Assembly: GCA_947488605.1 (NCBI GenBank)
Contig: CANKZJ010000001.1
Location: forward strand, 186,001 to 250,000
Reading direction: 5' to 3'
Length of the DNA stretch: 64,000 nt
Origin: an uncultured Paracoccaceae bacterium
GTDB taxonomy: Bacteria > Pseudomonadota > Alphaproteobacteria > Rhodobacterales > Rhodobacteraceae
Shown in pieces: positions 40,273 through 50,274 of this stretch. Under the pieces are notes generated by a model, which was given only the letters and a program-made list of their open reading frames with translations, had not been told where the DNA came from and ran no database searches. The translations under genes were made by a program, and so were the position numbers. How positions within the stretch are numbered: position 1 is the first letter of the stretch; each line of letters opens with the position of its first letter.

Positions 40273-41154
40273 TTACCCTAACCCAGCCTCAAGATAGCGG
40301 ATGTCTTCGGCGCTGAGCAAACCAGCGATCCTGGTGTCATAGGCGGCCAGTTGTATTGCATTCAACTTACCTTCCCACTTTCGGCTGGTGCCACTTTCAA
40401 AAAAGGCGCTGGGGTCTTTGTAGAGACCACCTACCGCACCGGGGGCTGTCCTGACCGCGTTCTCTTTCATACTTTTGAACGTGGCTTTGGCGACTAATTT
40501 CTCAAACAGTTCTGGCGGGTGTGAAACACCAATTGCTGCAGCCACACGCTGCATTTGGCCATGCAAGTCCTGAGACAAAGTGTTGTAGTGGAACATATGG
40601 ACATTCGGCAGATGCGATATGGCGCGCGCGGTCTGATAATGACGCGTAATCAACTCCAAACTCGGCTGATCGAGACCTTCATCCTTAATGCTGTTGGCAA
40701 GAAAAGCCTCGAAATTGGCGCTTATGTCATCAGTATGAAGGTGATCAATGTGGTCTATTTTCATGTTTTGCACGTGATGCCACATTGAAAAATGCACGTC
40801 CAAAGGATGGCGGTGGACGACGATGTAGACGCACTCTTCGAAGAATGGCACACCGTCTAGCGGGCTATGGGACTTGATGAATCGTTGGTGGGTTTGGCGT
40901 GAGAGCCACTCAAGTTTCGCCTCTGTGCTTTTGGAACTCAATCGAAATTCGATCCAAGGCGACACTTCTGGATAGGCAATCTCCGCGTCAGGATCGCCAA
41001 AAATGAGCAACCCGCAGATTGATTGCATCCAAGTTGTGCCACTCTTTGGCGGCACGCAGATAAAGACGTCACCCGGTCGGTGTGCAAACTTAGCCCAGTT
41101 ATGCGTATCAGTGAAAACGCCTTGGTAGTGCCGTATGCCTTTGGGGTTGCTCAT
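40273..41154 (-). CDS. Sulfotransferase
   Basis: A 293-residue PAPS-dependent sulfotransferase of the cytosolic type (Sulfotransfer_1). The 5' phosphosulfate loop is FICVPPKSGTTWMQSI near residue 33, and the 3' phosphate segment is VYIVVHRHPLDVHFSMWHH. The catalytic His is probably the KSHSP His. The conserved RKWEGKL end (GxxGxW K equivalent) is present. Acceptor unknown. It lies downstream of oplAH on the same strand, 60 bases away, so it might be read with it, though no shared function is obvious. Second sulfotransferase-like gene of the window. Confidence 0.88.
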   Translation of the reverse strand: MSNPKGIRHYQGVFTDTHNWAKFAHRPGDVFICVPPKSGTTWMQSICGLLIFGDPDAEIAYPEVSPWIEFRLSSKSTEAKLEWLSRQTHQRFIKSHSPLDGVPFFEECVYIVVHRHPLDVHFSMWHHVQNMKIDHIDHLHTDDISANFEAFLANSIKDEGLDQPSLELITRHYQTARAISHLPNVHMFHYNTLSQDLHGQMQRVAAAIGVSHPPELFEKLVAKATFKSMKENAVRTAPGAVGGLYKDPSAFFESGTSRKWEGKLNAIQLAAYDTRIAGLLSAEDIRYLEAGLG

Positions 41155-41216
41155 ACGCGCAACTCATAAAGGTTTCTGGACGCAAAGAACAGAATTCAAC
41201 GCGACCCTAGAAAACC

Positions 41217-44200
41217 TCAACCCTTCTTCTTTGCCCCATATCCACCTCCGCCGGGGGTTTGCATGATGAAAACATCGCCAACCGACAGCTCAGCTTGGTC
41301 ATTGCCGCGCAACGCGTCCAACGTTCCATCTGATCGTTGCACCGCGTTCACACCGACCTGTCCGGGATCACCGCCATCACATCCTAGCGGTGCACATTCG
41401 CGGTGCGACGATAACACTGTAACTGTCATCGCCTCGTTGAACCGTAGTCGTCGCACGATCCCGTCGCCCCCGTTATGAGCGCCCTGCCCGCCCGAACCAC
41501 GTCTGATCGAGAATTCTTCCACCCGCACAGGAAACCGTGTTTCAAGCACTTCGGGATCGGTCATACGCGTGTTTGTCATATGACTATGTACAGCACTGGT
41601 CCCATGAAAATCGGGGCCCGCCCCGGTGCCGCCGCAAATCGTCTCGTAGTTCTGGAACACGTCGTTGCCGTACACAAAGTTATTCATTGTCCCCTGACTA
41701 CCCGCAATCACGCCGAGTGCACCGTAAAGCGCATCTGCGATGGCTTGGCTCACTTCGGTATTGCCGGAAATAACCGCCGCAGGAGAGGCCGGGTTGATCA
41801 TCGTCCCGTCCGGCACAATCAGGTTAAGTGGTTTCATGCAGCCTTCGTTCATGGGAATATCGCTGCCGACCAGCGTGCGAAACACGTAGAGCACCACGGC
41901 CCGGCAAATCGCCAAAGGCGCGTTGTAATTCAGGGGGGACTGTTCCGACGTTCCGGTAAAATCGATCGTGGCACTGCGGCCTGCATGGTCCACTTTGATA
42001 TCGACAACAATCTGCGCGCCGCCATCAAGCGGATACGTAAAAGCGCAATCATGCAGCACATCCAAAACGCGGCGCACACTTTCTTCGGCATTGTCCTGGA
42101 CGTGACCCATATAAGCATGCACGCCAGCCACGCCGAACTTTTGTGTGATCTTGCGCAGCTCGGCGGCACCCGTTTCATTCGCGGCAATCTGGGCCGCAAG
42201 GTCGGCCATGTTCTGGTTCACATTGCGGCATGGATAAGGACCAGAGGCAAGTAATGTGCGGGCAGCGGCATCTTGCAGCACGCCTTCTTTGACCAACAAG
42301 AAATTGTCGATCAAGACGCCCTCTTCCATGATGGTCTTGCTGTCTGGCGGGGCTGATCCTGGGGTCTTGCCACCAATGTCAGCGTGATGACCGCGCGACG
42401 CGACAGTGTAGATGATGCCTTGCCCCGCATCATCAAAGACAGGCGTAATCACGGTTACATCAGGCAGGTGCGTGCCACCATTGAACGGGTTGTTCATCAT
42501 GAAAACGTCGCCCGGGCGGATGCGGCCAGCGTTCATCGAAAGGATCGTGCGGACGCTTTCCGACATCGACCCCAGATGCACGGGGACATGCGGCGCGTTG
42601 GCGACCAGATCACCGTTCTGGTCAAAGATCGCGCATGAAAAGTCATAACGTTCCTTGATGTTTACCGAATAGGCCGTGTTGGCCAGCGTCGCACCCATTT
42701 GTTCGGCGATAGACATAAAGAGGTTGTTGAATACCTCCAGCATGACGGGATCGACGGATGTGCCTATTGCCTCGGACCGCTGCAAAGGCACGGTACGGCG
42801 CAACAGCAGGTTGCCGCCCGCCTCGCATGAGGCCTCCCAGCCGTCCTCGATCATGTTTGTGCCGGTGGGTTCCGTCAGGATCGCGGGACCCTTTACCGTT
42901 TGCCCTATCGCCATTGTGGTCCGGTCAACCAATGGCACATCCTGCCAAGCGCTATTGGTGTAAAGCGTCGCTGCGCCAGCCATCGCGGCAGCGGCGACGG
43001 GATCGGGCAAGGTCACACCCTCACCTGTTTTGCCCGCAACCTCGACCACCAGCATATCAATGATCAATTGATCGGTCTGGGGCAGAAAACCAAAGCGTTG
43101 TTTGTGAGCCTCAAGGAACGCCGCCTGCATCGCATGGGGAGTATCAAATAACACCTCTAAGCTGCGCTGCGCGTCCGCTGGCCTGATATGAACTCTCTTG
43201 GTGGCTGTGATATCGCCAAGTGGAACACCTTGTTCAGCAACTTCTGCTGTCGCCTTGGCTGCCATATCGGCCAGCACAGATGCAGCTCGCGGATCGGTCA
43301 GGTCACCCTGAAACTGATGTTCGCGCATTGCACGTATGTCGGCCAACCCCATGCCAAATGCCGACAAAACGCCCGCATAGGGATGGATAAAGATGCTTTC
43401 CATGCCCAATGCGTCTGCGACCAAGCACGCATGCTGCCCACCGGCACCTCCAAAGCAGTTCATCGTGTATTTAGTCACGTCATAGCCGCGCTGCACGCTA
43501 ATCTGCTTGATCGCATTTGCCATGTTTTCCACCGCAATGCGCAAGAAGCCTTCGGCCAATTCCTCGACCGATTTGTCGCTGCCGATCTCGGTGGCAAGTG
43601 CTTTAAACTTTTCGCGCACGACCTGTGGATCAAGCGGCAAATCACCATTCGGGCCAAAGACTGCGGGGAATTGGTCAGGCTGCAATTTACCCAGCAAGAC
43701 GTTGCAATCGGTCACTGTTAGTGGCCCGCCTCTGCGGTAGGCGGCTGGACCCGGATTGGCACCCGCACTTTCAGGACCGACCTGCATGCGCCCGTCACGG
43801 TAGGACAGGATCGATCCGCCGCCAGCGGCAACGGTGTGGATCGACATCATAGGGGCTCGCATCCGCACGCCGGCAACTTCGGTTTCAAACGACCGCTCAT
43901 AGTCACCAGCATAGTGGCACACGTCCGTCGAGGTGCCGCCCATGTCGAAGCCAATCAACTTAGTCAGGCCAAGATCCGCCGCCGTCCGCACCATGCCGAC
44001 AACACCGCCCGCTGGACCCGACAAGATCGCGTCGCGCCCGTGGAACATGCGCGCATCCGTCAACCCGCCATTGGACTGCATGAACATCAGACGTTCGCAC
44101 CCCCCCTTGTCCGCACCAAGGGCTGCCGCAACCTGATCAACGTAACGACCAAGGATCGGTGACAAGTAGGCATCTACTACGGCGGTATCTCCGCGGCCGA

Positions 44201-44798
44201 CCAATTTGATCAGCGGGCTGACCTCATGGCTTAGCGAGATTTGGCTGAAGCCCACCTGTTTGGCCATCACGCCGAGTTGTTTTTCATGATCGGGAAAACG
44301 GTAACTGTGCATCAACGCTACCGCGATAGAACGGTAGCCTTTGCCATAGGCCTCACACAGCGCCGCCCGCGCCTTGGCAGTATCTAGTGCAAGAACAACA
44401 TTGCCTTCGGAATCAAGGCGTTCCTCGACCTCAATCGCATCCTCATACAGCAGTTCAGGCAGTTGAATATTCAAATCAAACAGGCGTGGGCGGTTCTGAT
44501 AGCCAATGCGCAGCAGATCGCGCAGACCCTTGGTGATGAACAAAACCGTTCGCTCGCCCTTGCGTTCCAACAGCGCATTCGTGGCAACAGTTGTGCCCAT
44601 TTTGACGGCTTTGATCGTGCCACGTGGAATTTCTGCGTCAGGCGCCAACCCCATCAGATCACGCACGCCTTGGACGGCGGCGTCTTTGTAACGCTCGGGG
44701 TTCTCTGACAACAGCTTATGCGTTTGCAAAGACCCGTCCGGCTTGCGCGCGACAATGTCTGTGAATGTGCCACCGCGATCGACCCAAAACTGCCACAT
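41217..44798 (-). CDS. 5-oxoprolinase (ATP-hydrolysing), fused HyuA-HyuB type
   Basis: Hydrolyses 5-oxo-L-proline to glutamate with ATP. The 1193-residue protein joins a HyuA-like half with the N-terminal segment [32 protein letters not shown] and [11 protein letters not shown] (residues 283-293) to a HyuB-like half from about residue 683 ([20 protein letters not shown]). The length and fusion match OplAH. Hydantoinases and acetone/caprolactam enzymes share this fold, so the substrate comes from context: a DUF1445 protein and a TRAP transporter. ATG at 44798 follows AGAGGAA. The open frame extends further upstream without support. Confidence 0.85.
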   Translation of the reverse strand: MWQFWVDRGGTFTDIVARKPDGSLQTHKLLSENPERYKDAAVQGVRDLMGLAPDAEIPRGTIKAVKMGTTVATNALLERKGERTVLFITKGLRDLLRIGYQNRPRLFDLNIQLPELLYEDAIEVEERLDSEGNVVLALDTAKARAALCEAYGKGYRSIAVALMHSYRFPDHEKQLGVMAKQVGFSQISLSHEVSPLIKLVGRGDTAVVDAYLSPILGRYVDQVAAALGADKGGCERLMFMQSNGGLTDARMFHGRDAILSGPAGGVVGMVRTAADLGLTKLIGFDMGGTSTDVCHYAGDYERSFETEVAGVRMRAPMMSIHTVAAGGGSILSYRDGRMQVGPESAGANPGPAAYRRGGPLTVTDCNVLLGKLQPDQFPAVFGPNGDLPLDPQVVREKFKALATEIGSDKSVEELAEGFLRIAVENMANAIKQISVQRGYDVTKYTMNCFGGAGGQHACLVADALGMESIFIHPYAGVLSAFGMGLADIRAMREHQFQGDLTDPRAASVLADMAAKATAEVAEQGVPLGDITATKRVHIRPADAQRSLEVLFDTPHAMQAAFLEAHKQRFGFLPQTDQLIIDMLVVEVAGKTGEGVTLPDPVAAAAMAGAATLYTNSAWQDVPLVDRTTMAIGQTVKGPAILTEPTGTNMIEDGWEASCEAGGNLLLRRTVPLQRSEAIGTSVDPVMLEVFNNLFMSIAEQMGATLANTAYSVNIKERYDFSCAIFDQNGDLVANAPHVPVHLGSMSESVRTILSMNAGRIRPGDVFMMNNPFNGGTHLPDVTVITPVFDDAGQGIIYTVASRGHHADIGGKTPGSAPPDSKTIMEEGVLIDNFLLVKEGVLQDAAARTLLASGPYPCRNVNQNMADLAAQIAANETGAAELRKITQKFGVAGVHAYMGHVQDNAEESVRRVLDVLHDCAFTYPLDGGAQIVVDIKVDHAGRSATIDFTGTSEQSPLNYNAPLAICRAVVLYVFRTLVGSDIPMNEGCMKPLNLIVPDGTMINPASPAAVISGNTEVSQAIADALYGALGVIAGSQGTMNNFVYGNDVFQNYETICGGTGAGPDFHGTSAVHSHMTNTRMTDPEVLETRFPVRVEEFSIRRGSGGQGAHNGGDGIVRRLRFNEAMTVTVLSSHRECAPLGCDGGDPGQVGVNAVQRSDGTLDALRGNDQAELSVGDVFIMQTPGGGGYGAKKKG

Positions 44799-44816
44799 GG
44801 CGTGTATTCCTCTGTT

Positions 44817-44833
44817 TGCAGGCCCAGCCTGCA
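44817..44833. repeat. Small hairpin between dctM and oplAH
   Basis: TGCAGGC-cca-GCCTGCA, perfect 7-bp stem and 3-base loop, about 20 bases upstream of the oplAH start. It may reduce read-through or insulate translation. Confidence 0.55.
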
Positions 44834-44868
44834 TGATTTTTCGTTTAAAGTGAGAAGGTTACCTGCGC

Positions 44869-46152
44869 TTAGTAGAACAGCGACGGCAGCCAAAGGGCAA
44901 GTTGCGGGAAGGTGAGCAAAAGACCCAGCATGACAAACATTGTCAGCACAAAGGGCAACGCGCCTTTGATGACATCAATCATCGGCCCCGATTTGCGGAT
45001 GCCCTGCACGACATAAAGGTTGATCCCAATAGGCGGCGTAATCAGTGCTGTTTCCAACAACACCATCAGCAAGATACCAAACCAGACCGGATCAAATCCA
45101 AGAGCCACAACAATCGGCGTGATGAGCGGCGCCATCGTCAGCAGCATGGAAAGCGTTTCCATGAAGCAACCGATCAAGATGAGCACAGCGACAATCATCA
45201 GCATTGTCTGCATTGGTGTCCAGCCAAGGCCTGTGACAAAATCTGTCAGTGCTTGGGTCAGGCCAATGATGGACAAAACGAAATTCAGGAACACTGCCGC
45301 AATGATGATCAGCATGATCATGGCGGTCGTGCGCATCGTGCCTTCAATGGCCAACCGCATCATTTCAATCGACATTTTGCCATTAAACGTCGCAAGGATC
45401 ATCGCGGCGACAACGCCAAGGGCTGCGGCCTCCGTGGGGGTGGCCCATCCCGCATAAATCGATCCGACGACGACAAGGAAAATGCCCAACGGTGGCACCA
45501 GCGACGGCAAGGCACGCAGGCGTTCGCCCCATGTATAAAGCAGCTTTTCGCCGCCCCATTCAGGTTTGATGATGCAGGCGATCACGACAGTTGCCATGAA
45601 CAAGACAGCAAGCAGAAAGCCGGGGATGAAGCCCGCGAGGTAGAGCTCTGGCACGGAAGTATTCGTCAGCAAGCCATAAAGGATAAGGTTGATCGACGGC
45701 GGGATCAGGATACCCAACGTGCCACCTGCCGCCACTGTTCCCAAGAATAAAGGTTCGTTATAACCGCGCTTTTCGATCTGCGGGACAGCAACCGTGCCAA
45801 TTGTCGCAGCCGTCGCCACCGAGGAACCAGAGGTCGCCGCAAACAGCGCAGATGACCCGATATTCGAGTGCATCAAACCACCCGGCAACCAACCCAGCCA
45901 TTTGACGATACCGTCGTACATCCTCTCTGTGATGCCTGCGCGCAGCAGGATCTCACCCATCATCACGAACATTGGAATGGCGACCAACAAAAAGTCGGTG
46001 CTTGTCTGCCATGCGATATCCGAAATCGCGCGGTGCAACGGCATTGGGCTGTCGGTCCATTGCAGGATCAACCCCAGCCAGCCAAGTGATGCGGCGATTG
46101 GTACGGCCAGCCCGATGAGGGCCAGCAGGATAAGAAGTGTCTTAATAAGCAT
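44869..46152 (-). CDS. TRAP transporter large permease (DctM type)
   Basis: The 12-helix permease of a tripartite ATP-independent periplasmic transporter, 427 residues. It has the typical start with a TM helix and SLGWLGLILQW, plus ALFAATSGSSVATAATIGTVAVPQ and the GGTLGILIPPSINLILYG segment, both DctM hallmarks. It lies 4 bases after dctQ and before oplAH. Imports a carboxylate, here probably 5-oxoproline. Confidence 0.92.
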   Translation of the reverse strand: MLIKTLLILLALIGLAVPIAASLGWLGLILQWTDSPMPLHRAISDIAWQTSTDFLLVAIPMFVMMGEILLRAGITERMYDGIVKWLGWLPGGLMHSNIGSSALFAATSGSSVATAATIGTVAVPQIEKRGYNEPLFLGTVAAGGTLGILIPPSINLILYGLLTNTSVPELYLAGFIPGFLLAVLFMATVVIACIIKPEWGGEKLLYTWGERLRALPSLVPPLGIFLVVVGSIYAGWATPTEAAALGVVAAMILATFNGKMSIEMMRLAIEGTMRTTAMIMLIIIAAVFLNFVLSIIGLTQALTDFVTGLGWTPMQTMLMIVAVLILIGCFMETLSMLLTMAPLITPIVVALGFDPVWFGILLMVLLETALITPPIGINLYVVQGIRKSGPMIDVIKGALPFVLTMFVMLGLLLTFPQLALWLPSLFY

Positions 46153-46156
46153 CAGA

Positions 46157-46720
46157 TTACACCGTCTCGTCGCGGATTTGTTCGTCGAGGGATTTGACCC
46201 CGATCAGCTCTTGCACGCCTGCTTCGTCACCGCGCAGATAGCGTTGGATCGCAACAAGACCGATCAACACGCCTGAGAAGACAAAAAACATCCAGCCAAA
46301 CAGCCAAGGAATTTGCGGGAAAGCCAACGGGACCCGCATCGGGGTGATTGATCGCGACCAATTGTCGAGGGTATCGGACACCATGCTCCAGACCATCACA
46401 ACGACGACCAAGGCGAAGCCGATCAGCATCACAAGACCAAAGAAATTGATAATGGGGCGCAGACCCTTGGGGAAAGTTCCCAACAGTGCGTCAACCCGGA
46501 TATGCGACCGTTCGAATAGTGCAAAGGAAAACGCAAGTGCTGTCGCGACCCCGAAGGCGTAGCCCGCAAGTTCGTCCGCGCCACCAAGTGAGATATTGAA
46601 AAGTTTGCGCAGGAACACTTCCAACGTGACAAGGAAAGCGGAAAGGACAATCAAAGTGCCGCCTAACCAAGTCAACCAAAGACTGACACGCCGGGTGTTG
46701 TTCAAAAGCCGGTCTAGCAT
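46157..46720 (-). CDS. TRAP transporter small permease (DctQ type)
   Basis: A 187-residue protein with four TM helices: LTWLGGTLIVLSAFLVTLEV, LAGYAFGVATALAFSFALFE, INFFGLVMLIGFALVVVVMV and IPWLFGWMFFVFSGVLIGLV. Conserved small-permease features (LFxxxELaxy-type signature around ISLGGADELAGYAFG). I chose the ATG at 46720 over a TTG at 46726 because AGG sits 9 bases upstream. Translated 4 bases before dctM. Confidence 0.88.
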   Translation of the reverse strand: MLDRLLNNTRRVSLWLTWLGGTLIVLSAFLVTLEVFLRKLFNISLGGADELAGYAFGVATALAFSFALFERSHIRVDALLGTFPKGLRPIINFFGLVMLIGFALVVVVMVWSMVSDTLDNWSRSITPMRVPLAFPQIPWLFGWMFFVFSGVLIGLVAIQRYLRGDEAGVQELIGVKSLDEQIRDETV

Positions 46721-46754
46721 TTTCAAAAACCTAAAATGAGAGGACGTGTTGTGA

Positions 46755-46772
46755 GGCGGCAGACCTGCCGCC
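46755..46772 (-). repeat. Hairpin after the TRAP binding-protein gene
   Basis: GGCGGCA-gacc-TGCCGCC: perfect 7-bp stem (the loop-closing G-C may extend it) between dctP and dctQ. Same layout as the hairpin after aglE, a likely 3' mRNA stabiliser. Confidence 0.6.
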
Positions 46773-46788
46773 CCTACCGGTCGTTTGC

Positions 46789-47826
46789 TTATTCAGCGGC
46801 GGCCGTCAGACCAAGGATCGGGCCCACGGTTTCGTTCCAGTTTGCAGCACATTCTTCGCCGCAACGCTCTGCCCAACGGGCCAGAACAACGTCGGTGGCA
46901 ATGGTGTCGCGCAAGGCAAGATCTTCTGCAGATGGTTCAACAAGCGTCATGCTGCCAGCTTCACCAATCTCACATGCACCGCCTGTGATGCACGAGATTG
47001 CGACGTCATCTTCAGTCGCTGTTTCTGCCCACATGGCGTCGTTCAATGTGGCGATTTCTGTGGTCAGGAACGCCTGCTGTTCAGCAGTCAGGCTATTCCA
47101 TTTGTCCATGTTCATCGCACCAAACGCGAGGCCCCAACCAACACGCAATGTGTAGGCATGCGTCGCAACTTGGTTCCAGTTGGCAGTGTAGGCGGACATT
47201 GTGCCTGTGATCGCACAATCAACGACGCCTTTTTCAAGCGCCGGGATCACTTCGGAAAACGCGACGGTGACAGACGTGCCGCCAACGCCTTCGACGAAAT
47301 CACCCAATGTGGTGGAATAAACGCGGATCTTCTTACCTGCGAGGTCAGCAATGCCGTTCACTTCGCCGTTGCACCAAAGCGTCTGGCTTGGGAATGGGTA
47401 CAACATCAGCAGCTTGGCGTTGTAGATATCGGCGAATGCTGTTTCGAGCGTGTCAAAATATGCGTCAGATACTTGGCGCTGTGTGTCGATGTCTTGGGTC
47501 AATGTGGACAGGTCGGCACCTTCAAAGATCGCGTTTTCGGCCGCGACATACCCCGGCAGGCCAAAGGCGAAATCGAATACGCCGTTCTTGACCAAGCGCA
47601 TGATCTCAAAACCTTTCAGGCCCAGACCGGATTGCGACTGGATCTTACCGATGATCTGGCCGTCTGAGGCGGCAGCAAGGTGGTCGTTAAAAAACGGCTC
47701 TTCGTGCTTTTGATAGTTGGTCAAGCTGGACCATGTGCCGACTGCGTTCAACACTACTGTGTCTTGCGCCATTGCGGTTGTCGCTGTCAGGGCAAGCGCC
47801 CCGAGGGCTGTTGCGAATTTTTTCAT
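46789..47826 (-). CDS. TRAP transporter solute-binding protein (DctP type)
   Basis: Periplasmic binding protein, 345 residues, with a Sec signal peptide (MKKFATALGALALTATTAMA, cleavage before QDTV). The hinge and binding segments are LKGFEIMRLVKNGVFDFAFG and GKKIRVYSTTLGDFVEGVGG, a DctP7-like pattern. It has a pair of C-terminal cysteine clusters (AISCITGGACEIG). First gene of the transport part; RBS CAGGAG. The ligand is unknown, but the gene neighbours suggest 5-oxoproline or a related amide acid. Confidence 0.9.
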   Translation of the reverse strand: MKKFATALGALALTATTAMAQDTVVLNAVGTWSSLTNYQKHEEPFFNDHLAAASDGQIIGKIQSQSGLGLKGFEIMRLVKNGVFDFAFGLPGYVAAENAIFEGADLSTLTQDIDTQRQVSDAYFDTLETAFADIYNAKLLMLYPFPSQTLWCNGEVNGIADLAGKKIRVYSTTLGDFVEGVGGTSVTVAFSEVIPALEKGVVDCAITGTMSAYTANWNQVATHAYTLRVGWGLAFGAMNMDKWNSLTAEQQAFLTTEIATLNDAMWAETATEDDVAISCITGGACEIGEAGSMTLVEPSAEDLALRDTIATDVVLARWAERCGEECAANWNETVGPILGLTAAAE

Positions 47827-47850
47827 GAGTTCGTCTCCTGTTGGGTTCGT

Positions 47851-48663
47851 TTATGGTTGTAGGATTGTTGTTTCTGCGTCGTCAGCCACATCCGTGATCA
47901 ACATCGCACCGGGCTTGTGCGTAATGCACAGCGGCAGTTTGGCTTGCATGATCGCCACCTGAGGCGTCACACCGCAGGCCCAGAACACGGGCGTTGTGCC
48001 CGCAGGCACAGGGGCAGGATCGCCCCAATCGGGGGATGCAATATCTGCGATTCCGATTGCGGCGGGATCGCCCACATGCAGTGGTGCGCCGTGGGCCATC
48101 GGAAACCGCTTTGATATTGCGATGACGTCATCAAGTTGGGCATCAGGGATCGCGCGCATGCTAACGACAGTCGCGCCCCCGAAAGGACCCGCAGGCACGG
48201 TTTGGATATTGGATGCAAACATCGGCACGGTCGTATTGTTGGTGATGTGCCAGAGGCCGATACCGGCCTGCTCTAGCGCATGCTCGAACGTAAACGAACA
48301 ACCCAATGCAAACGCCACAAAGTCGTCCTGCCACAGATCGATGATATCAGTGACTGTCTCGGCCTGCACGCCATCACGGTAGACGTAGTAGGCGGGAATA
48401 TCGGTGCGAATATCGATGTCACGACCCAAAGTCATCATCATCGGATTACCGGTATCGGAAACACCCACCAAAGGGCATGGCTTTGGGTTGCGTTGACAGA
48501 ACCGCATGAAGTCCAACGCATGGGAGGCTGGCAAAATCGCTAGATTGGCCTGCAACATATTCTTGCCCAAACCCGCGGTATGTCCTGCGTATGCACACGC
48601 CCTAATTTGGGCACGTACCGCAGGCGTAGATTGGGTTTTGAGGCGGTCGAAAATTTGGTTCAC
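47851..48663 (-). CDS. DUF1445 putative hydro-lyase (D-glutamate cyclase family)
   Basis: A 270-residue member of the DUF1445/UPF0317 family, whose animal relative converts D-glutamate and 5-oxo-D-proline. Conserved: FVAFALGCSFTFEHALEQAGIG, TVPAGPFGGATVVSMRAI and FWACGVTPQVAIM. This supports a role in turning over 5-oxoproline here. Start is a GTG with AAGGGA 7 bases upstream, 92 bases after the LysR regulator. Its stop is 24 bases before dctP. Confidence 0.83.
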   Translation of the reverse strand: MNQIFDRLKTQSTPAVRAQIRACAYAGHTAGLGKNMLQANLAILPASHALDFMRFCQRNPKPCPLVGVSDTGNPMMMTLGRDIDIRTDIPAYYVYRDGVQAETVTDIIDLWQDDFVAFALGCSFTFEHALEQAGIGLWHITNNTTVPMFASNIQTVPAGPFGGATVVSMRAIPDAQLDDVIAISKRFPMAHGAPLHVGDPAAIGIADIASPDWGDPAPVPAGTTPVFWACGVTPQVAIMQAKLPLCITHKPGAMLITDVADDAETTILQP

Positions 48664-48738
48664 AGTCGAATCCCTTGGTTGGGATGACGATCCTGCGCAT
48701 CTTACATAAAAGCAAATAATATAATTTTGGATTTAGAC

Positions 48739-48759
48739 ATAGATTATTTTTATATCTAT
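48739..48759. promoter_or_regulatory. Candidate LysR-type operator before the 5-oxoproline cluster
   Basis: ATAGAT-N9-ATCTAT, perfect 6-bp arms within a very A/T-rich stretch that also holds the presumed promoter (48664-48755). It overlaps the last codons and stop of the LysR gene. LysR proteins bind T-N11-A type repeats; this is compatible. Confidence 0.5.
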
Positions 48760-49631
48760 TGGCGCGCAATTGCGTCTGCCATCTTCGCCGCTGTCTCAAT
48801 CAAGTGGCTACGAGGCTCGCCTAGGTAAGATGCTGAAAAACTTAATGGTTTAGGCGTCCAGCCGGGGTCAAACCGAACAAGCTTTCCGTCCTGTTCAAGC
48901 GCTGCACCCAGAGATATCGGCAGAGCGCCAACACTCAACCCAGCCTCGACCATGCGAAAACATGACGAAAGCGACGAAGACGGAAACATGGAAACTTCGG
49001 GACCAAACCGCTGAAACAACGCGGCGCGCAACTCGCGGTAAGGCCGCGTATTCCGCGCATAAGTCGCAATTGGAACAGCTGATAAATCAACCGGATCGTC
49101 CGGCGATCCACCCGGTGCACGAAACCATGCCAACTCGACATCCGGCAAAATGACATTGTCGATTGTATAGTCCGAAACCGGACCCAAAAGGATTGCCAAA
49201 TCGATCTCGCGACCAAGTAGCTGCTCTCGCAAGTTGATAGAAATATCGACACTAATTTCAATTTTCAGCAGCGGAAATGTCTTGTGTAATGCCCCGACAA
49301 AATCCGGCAACCAGCTTTGGGCGATCGTCTCGGATACGCCCAACCGCATCAACCGGTCGACACCGCTGGCATCCACCACATGTTCTTCCACAAGTTCTGA
49401 CAGATGCTGAAACTGTTCTGCATATTGCAGCAACATGTCGCCCCGCTTTGTCAAATGCATGCCTGAAACCGACCTGTCGAACAAAGCCGTCCCGAGGCTC
49501 TGCTCTAACGCTTTGACGCGTGACGTTACAGCAGGCTGCGTCAGATTAAGCGCTTCAGCCGCCCGGCTCACACTTTTGAAACGCGCGACCGCAAGGAAAG
49601 TGCGCAAGTGTTCGAGTTTGAGATTAGACAA
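48756..49631 (-). CDS. LysR-family regulator of the 5-oxoproline cluster
   Basis: A 291-residue LysR-type regulator. The N-terminal helix-turn-helix is LEHLRTFLAVARFKSVSRAA and LNLTQPAVTSRVKALEQ, followed by a co-inducer domain with DLAILLGPVSDY. I place the start at a TTG codon (49631), because AAGGAGG sits 5 bases upstream of it; the more upstream GTG at 49658 lacks such a site. It faces the same way as the cluster and lies just before it, so it probably activates it. Confidence 0.85.
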   Translation of the reverse strand: MSNLKLEHLRTFLAVARFKSVSRAAEALNLTQPAVTSRVKALEQSLGTALFDRSVSGMHLTKRGDMLLQYAEQFQHLSELVEEHVVDASGVDRLMRLGVSETIAQSWLPDFVGALHKTFPLLKIEISVDISINLREQLLGREIDLAILLGPVSDYTIDNVILPDVELAWFRAPGGSPDDPVDLSAVPIATYARNTRPYRELRAALFQRFGPEVSMFPSSSLSSCFRMVEAGLSVGALPISLGAALEQDGKLVRFDPGWTPKPLSFSASYLGEPRSHLIETAAKMADAIARQ

Positions 49632-49767
49632 GGCGCCCTCCTTGGGAACGCCGAACACTAGCGCAAGAAAAAATCAGTGCCAAGCAACGAGGGGATGATC
49701 AAGGAACCTGTCGGGGCGCATTTCGCTCAATGAGTGCTGTCTAGCTCGCGAACAAACGACACGCAGA

Positions 49768-50223
49768 CTAAAGCACAAACATCCCGAATATCCCAGCAAC
49801 GCAAATCGGAAAGCTGAGCGGGATGACCGCGTTGGCCATTACGTGCCAACTGCTTTGTTCTGATCCTAACAGCTTGCGGATTTGGACAAACAGAAACGCG
49901 CTGACAAAGAAGACGGCCAAGAAGATAAGCAATGTGTAAAAGGCGCTTCCGAGTGGGACAAAGAGCACCAGCCCGGCGATCAGTTTGACCGCCCCTGCCC
50001 CAATCGCCCCAGTGGCAAATAACCCGAGCCCAACAGCAAAAACACCCGCTGCCAATGCCAGTTGAATAAGCAGTCCGGTTCGATCCTCTGCAAGAACGAA
50101 AACCACGGCAAAAAGCGCAAGTGGCACAAGCGTTAACCAATTCGGGATGCGTCCCGTGCGCAGCTCGATCACCATCGCGGCAATCAATACGGCCGCCATT
50201 GCGACACTGGCATATTCAATCAT
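49768..50223 (-). CDS. Degenerate A24 prepilin-peptidase-like membrane protein
   Basis: A 151-residue membrane protein resembling the A24 (CpaA/TadV) prepilin peptidases, with several TM helices. The CpaA-type motif appears as VIELRTGRIPNWL, so the first catalytic Asp is replaced by Glu20. The second catalytic motif GxGD appears as GAGAVK, so the Asp is Ala78. It therefore should not process prepilins. No tad or pilin genes are nearby. Function unknown. Downstream of LysR on the same strand, convergent with nothing. Confidence 0.75.
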   Translation of the reverse strand: MIEYASVAMAAVLIAAMVIELRTGRIPNWLTLVPLALFAVVFVLAEDRTGLLIQLALAAGVFAVGLGLFATGAIGAGAVKLIAGLVLFVPLGSAFYTLLIFLAVFFVSAFLFVQIRKLLGSEQSSWHVMANAVIPLSFPICVAGIFGMFVL

Positions 50224-50274
50224 TCGTTTGTTCCTTCGGGTTCTCTGCTCGCGCTTTATGTCAAAACACGCAGC

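Noticed and set aside
41475..42254. 259-residue plus-strand frame across the 5-oxoprolinase gene
   Set aside because: Shadow of oplAH; no start context, no domain, and codon pattern of an antisense frame.
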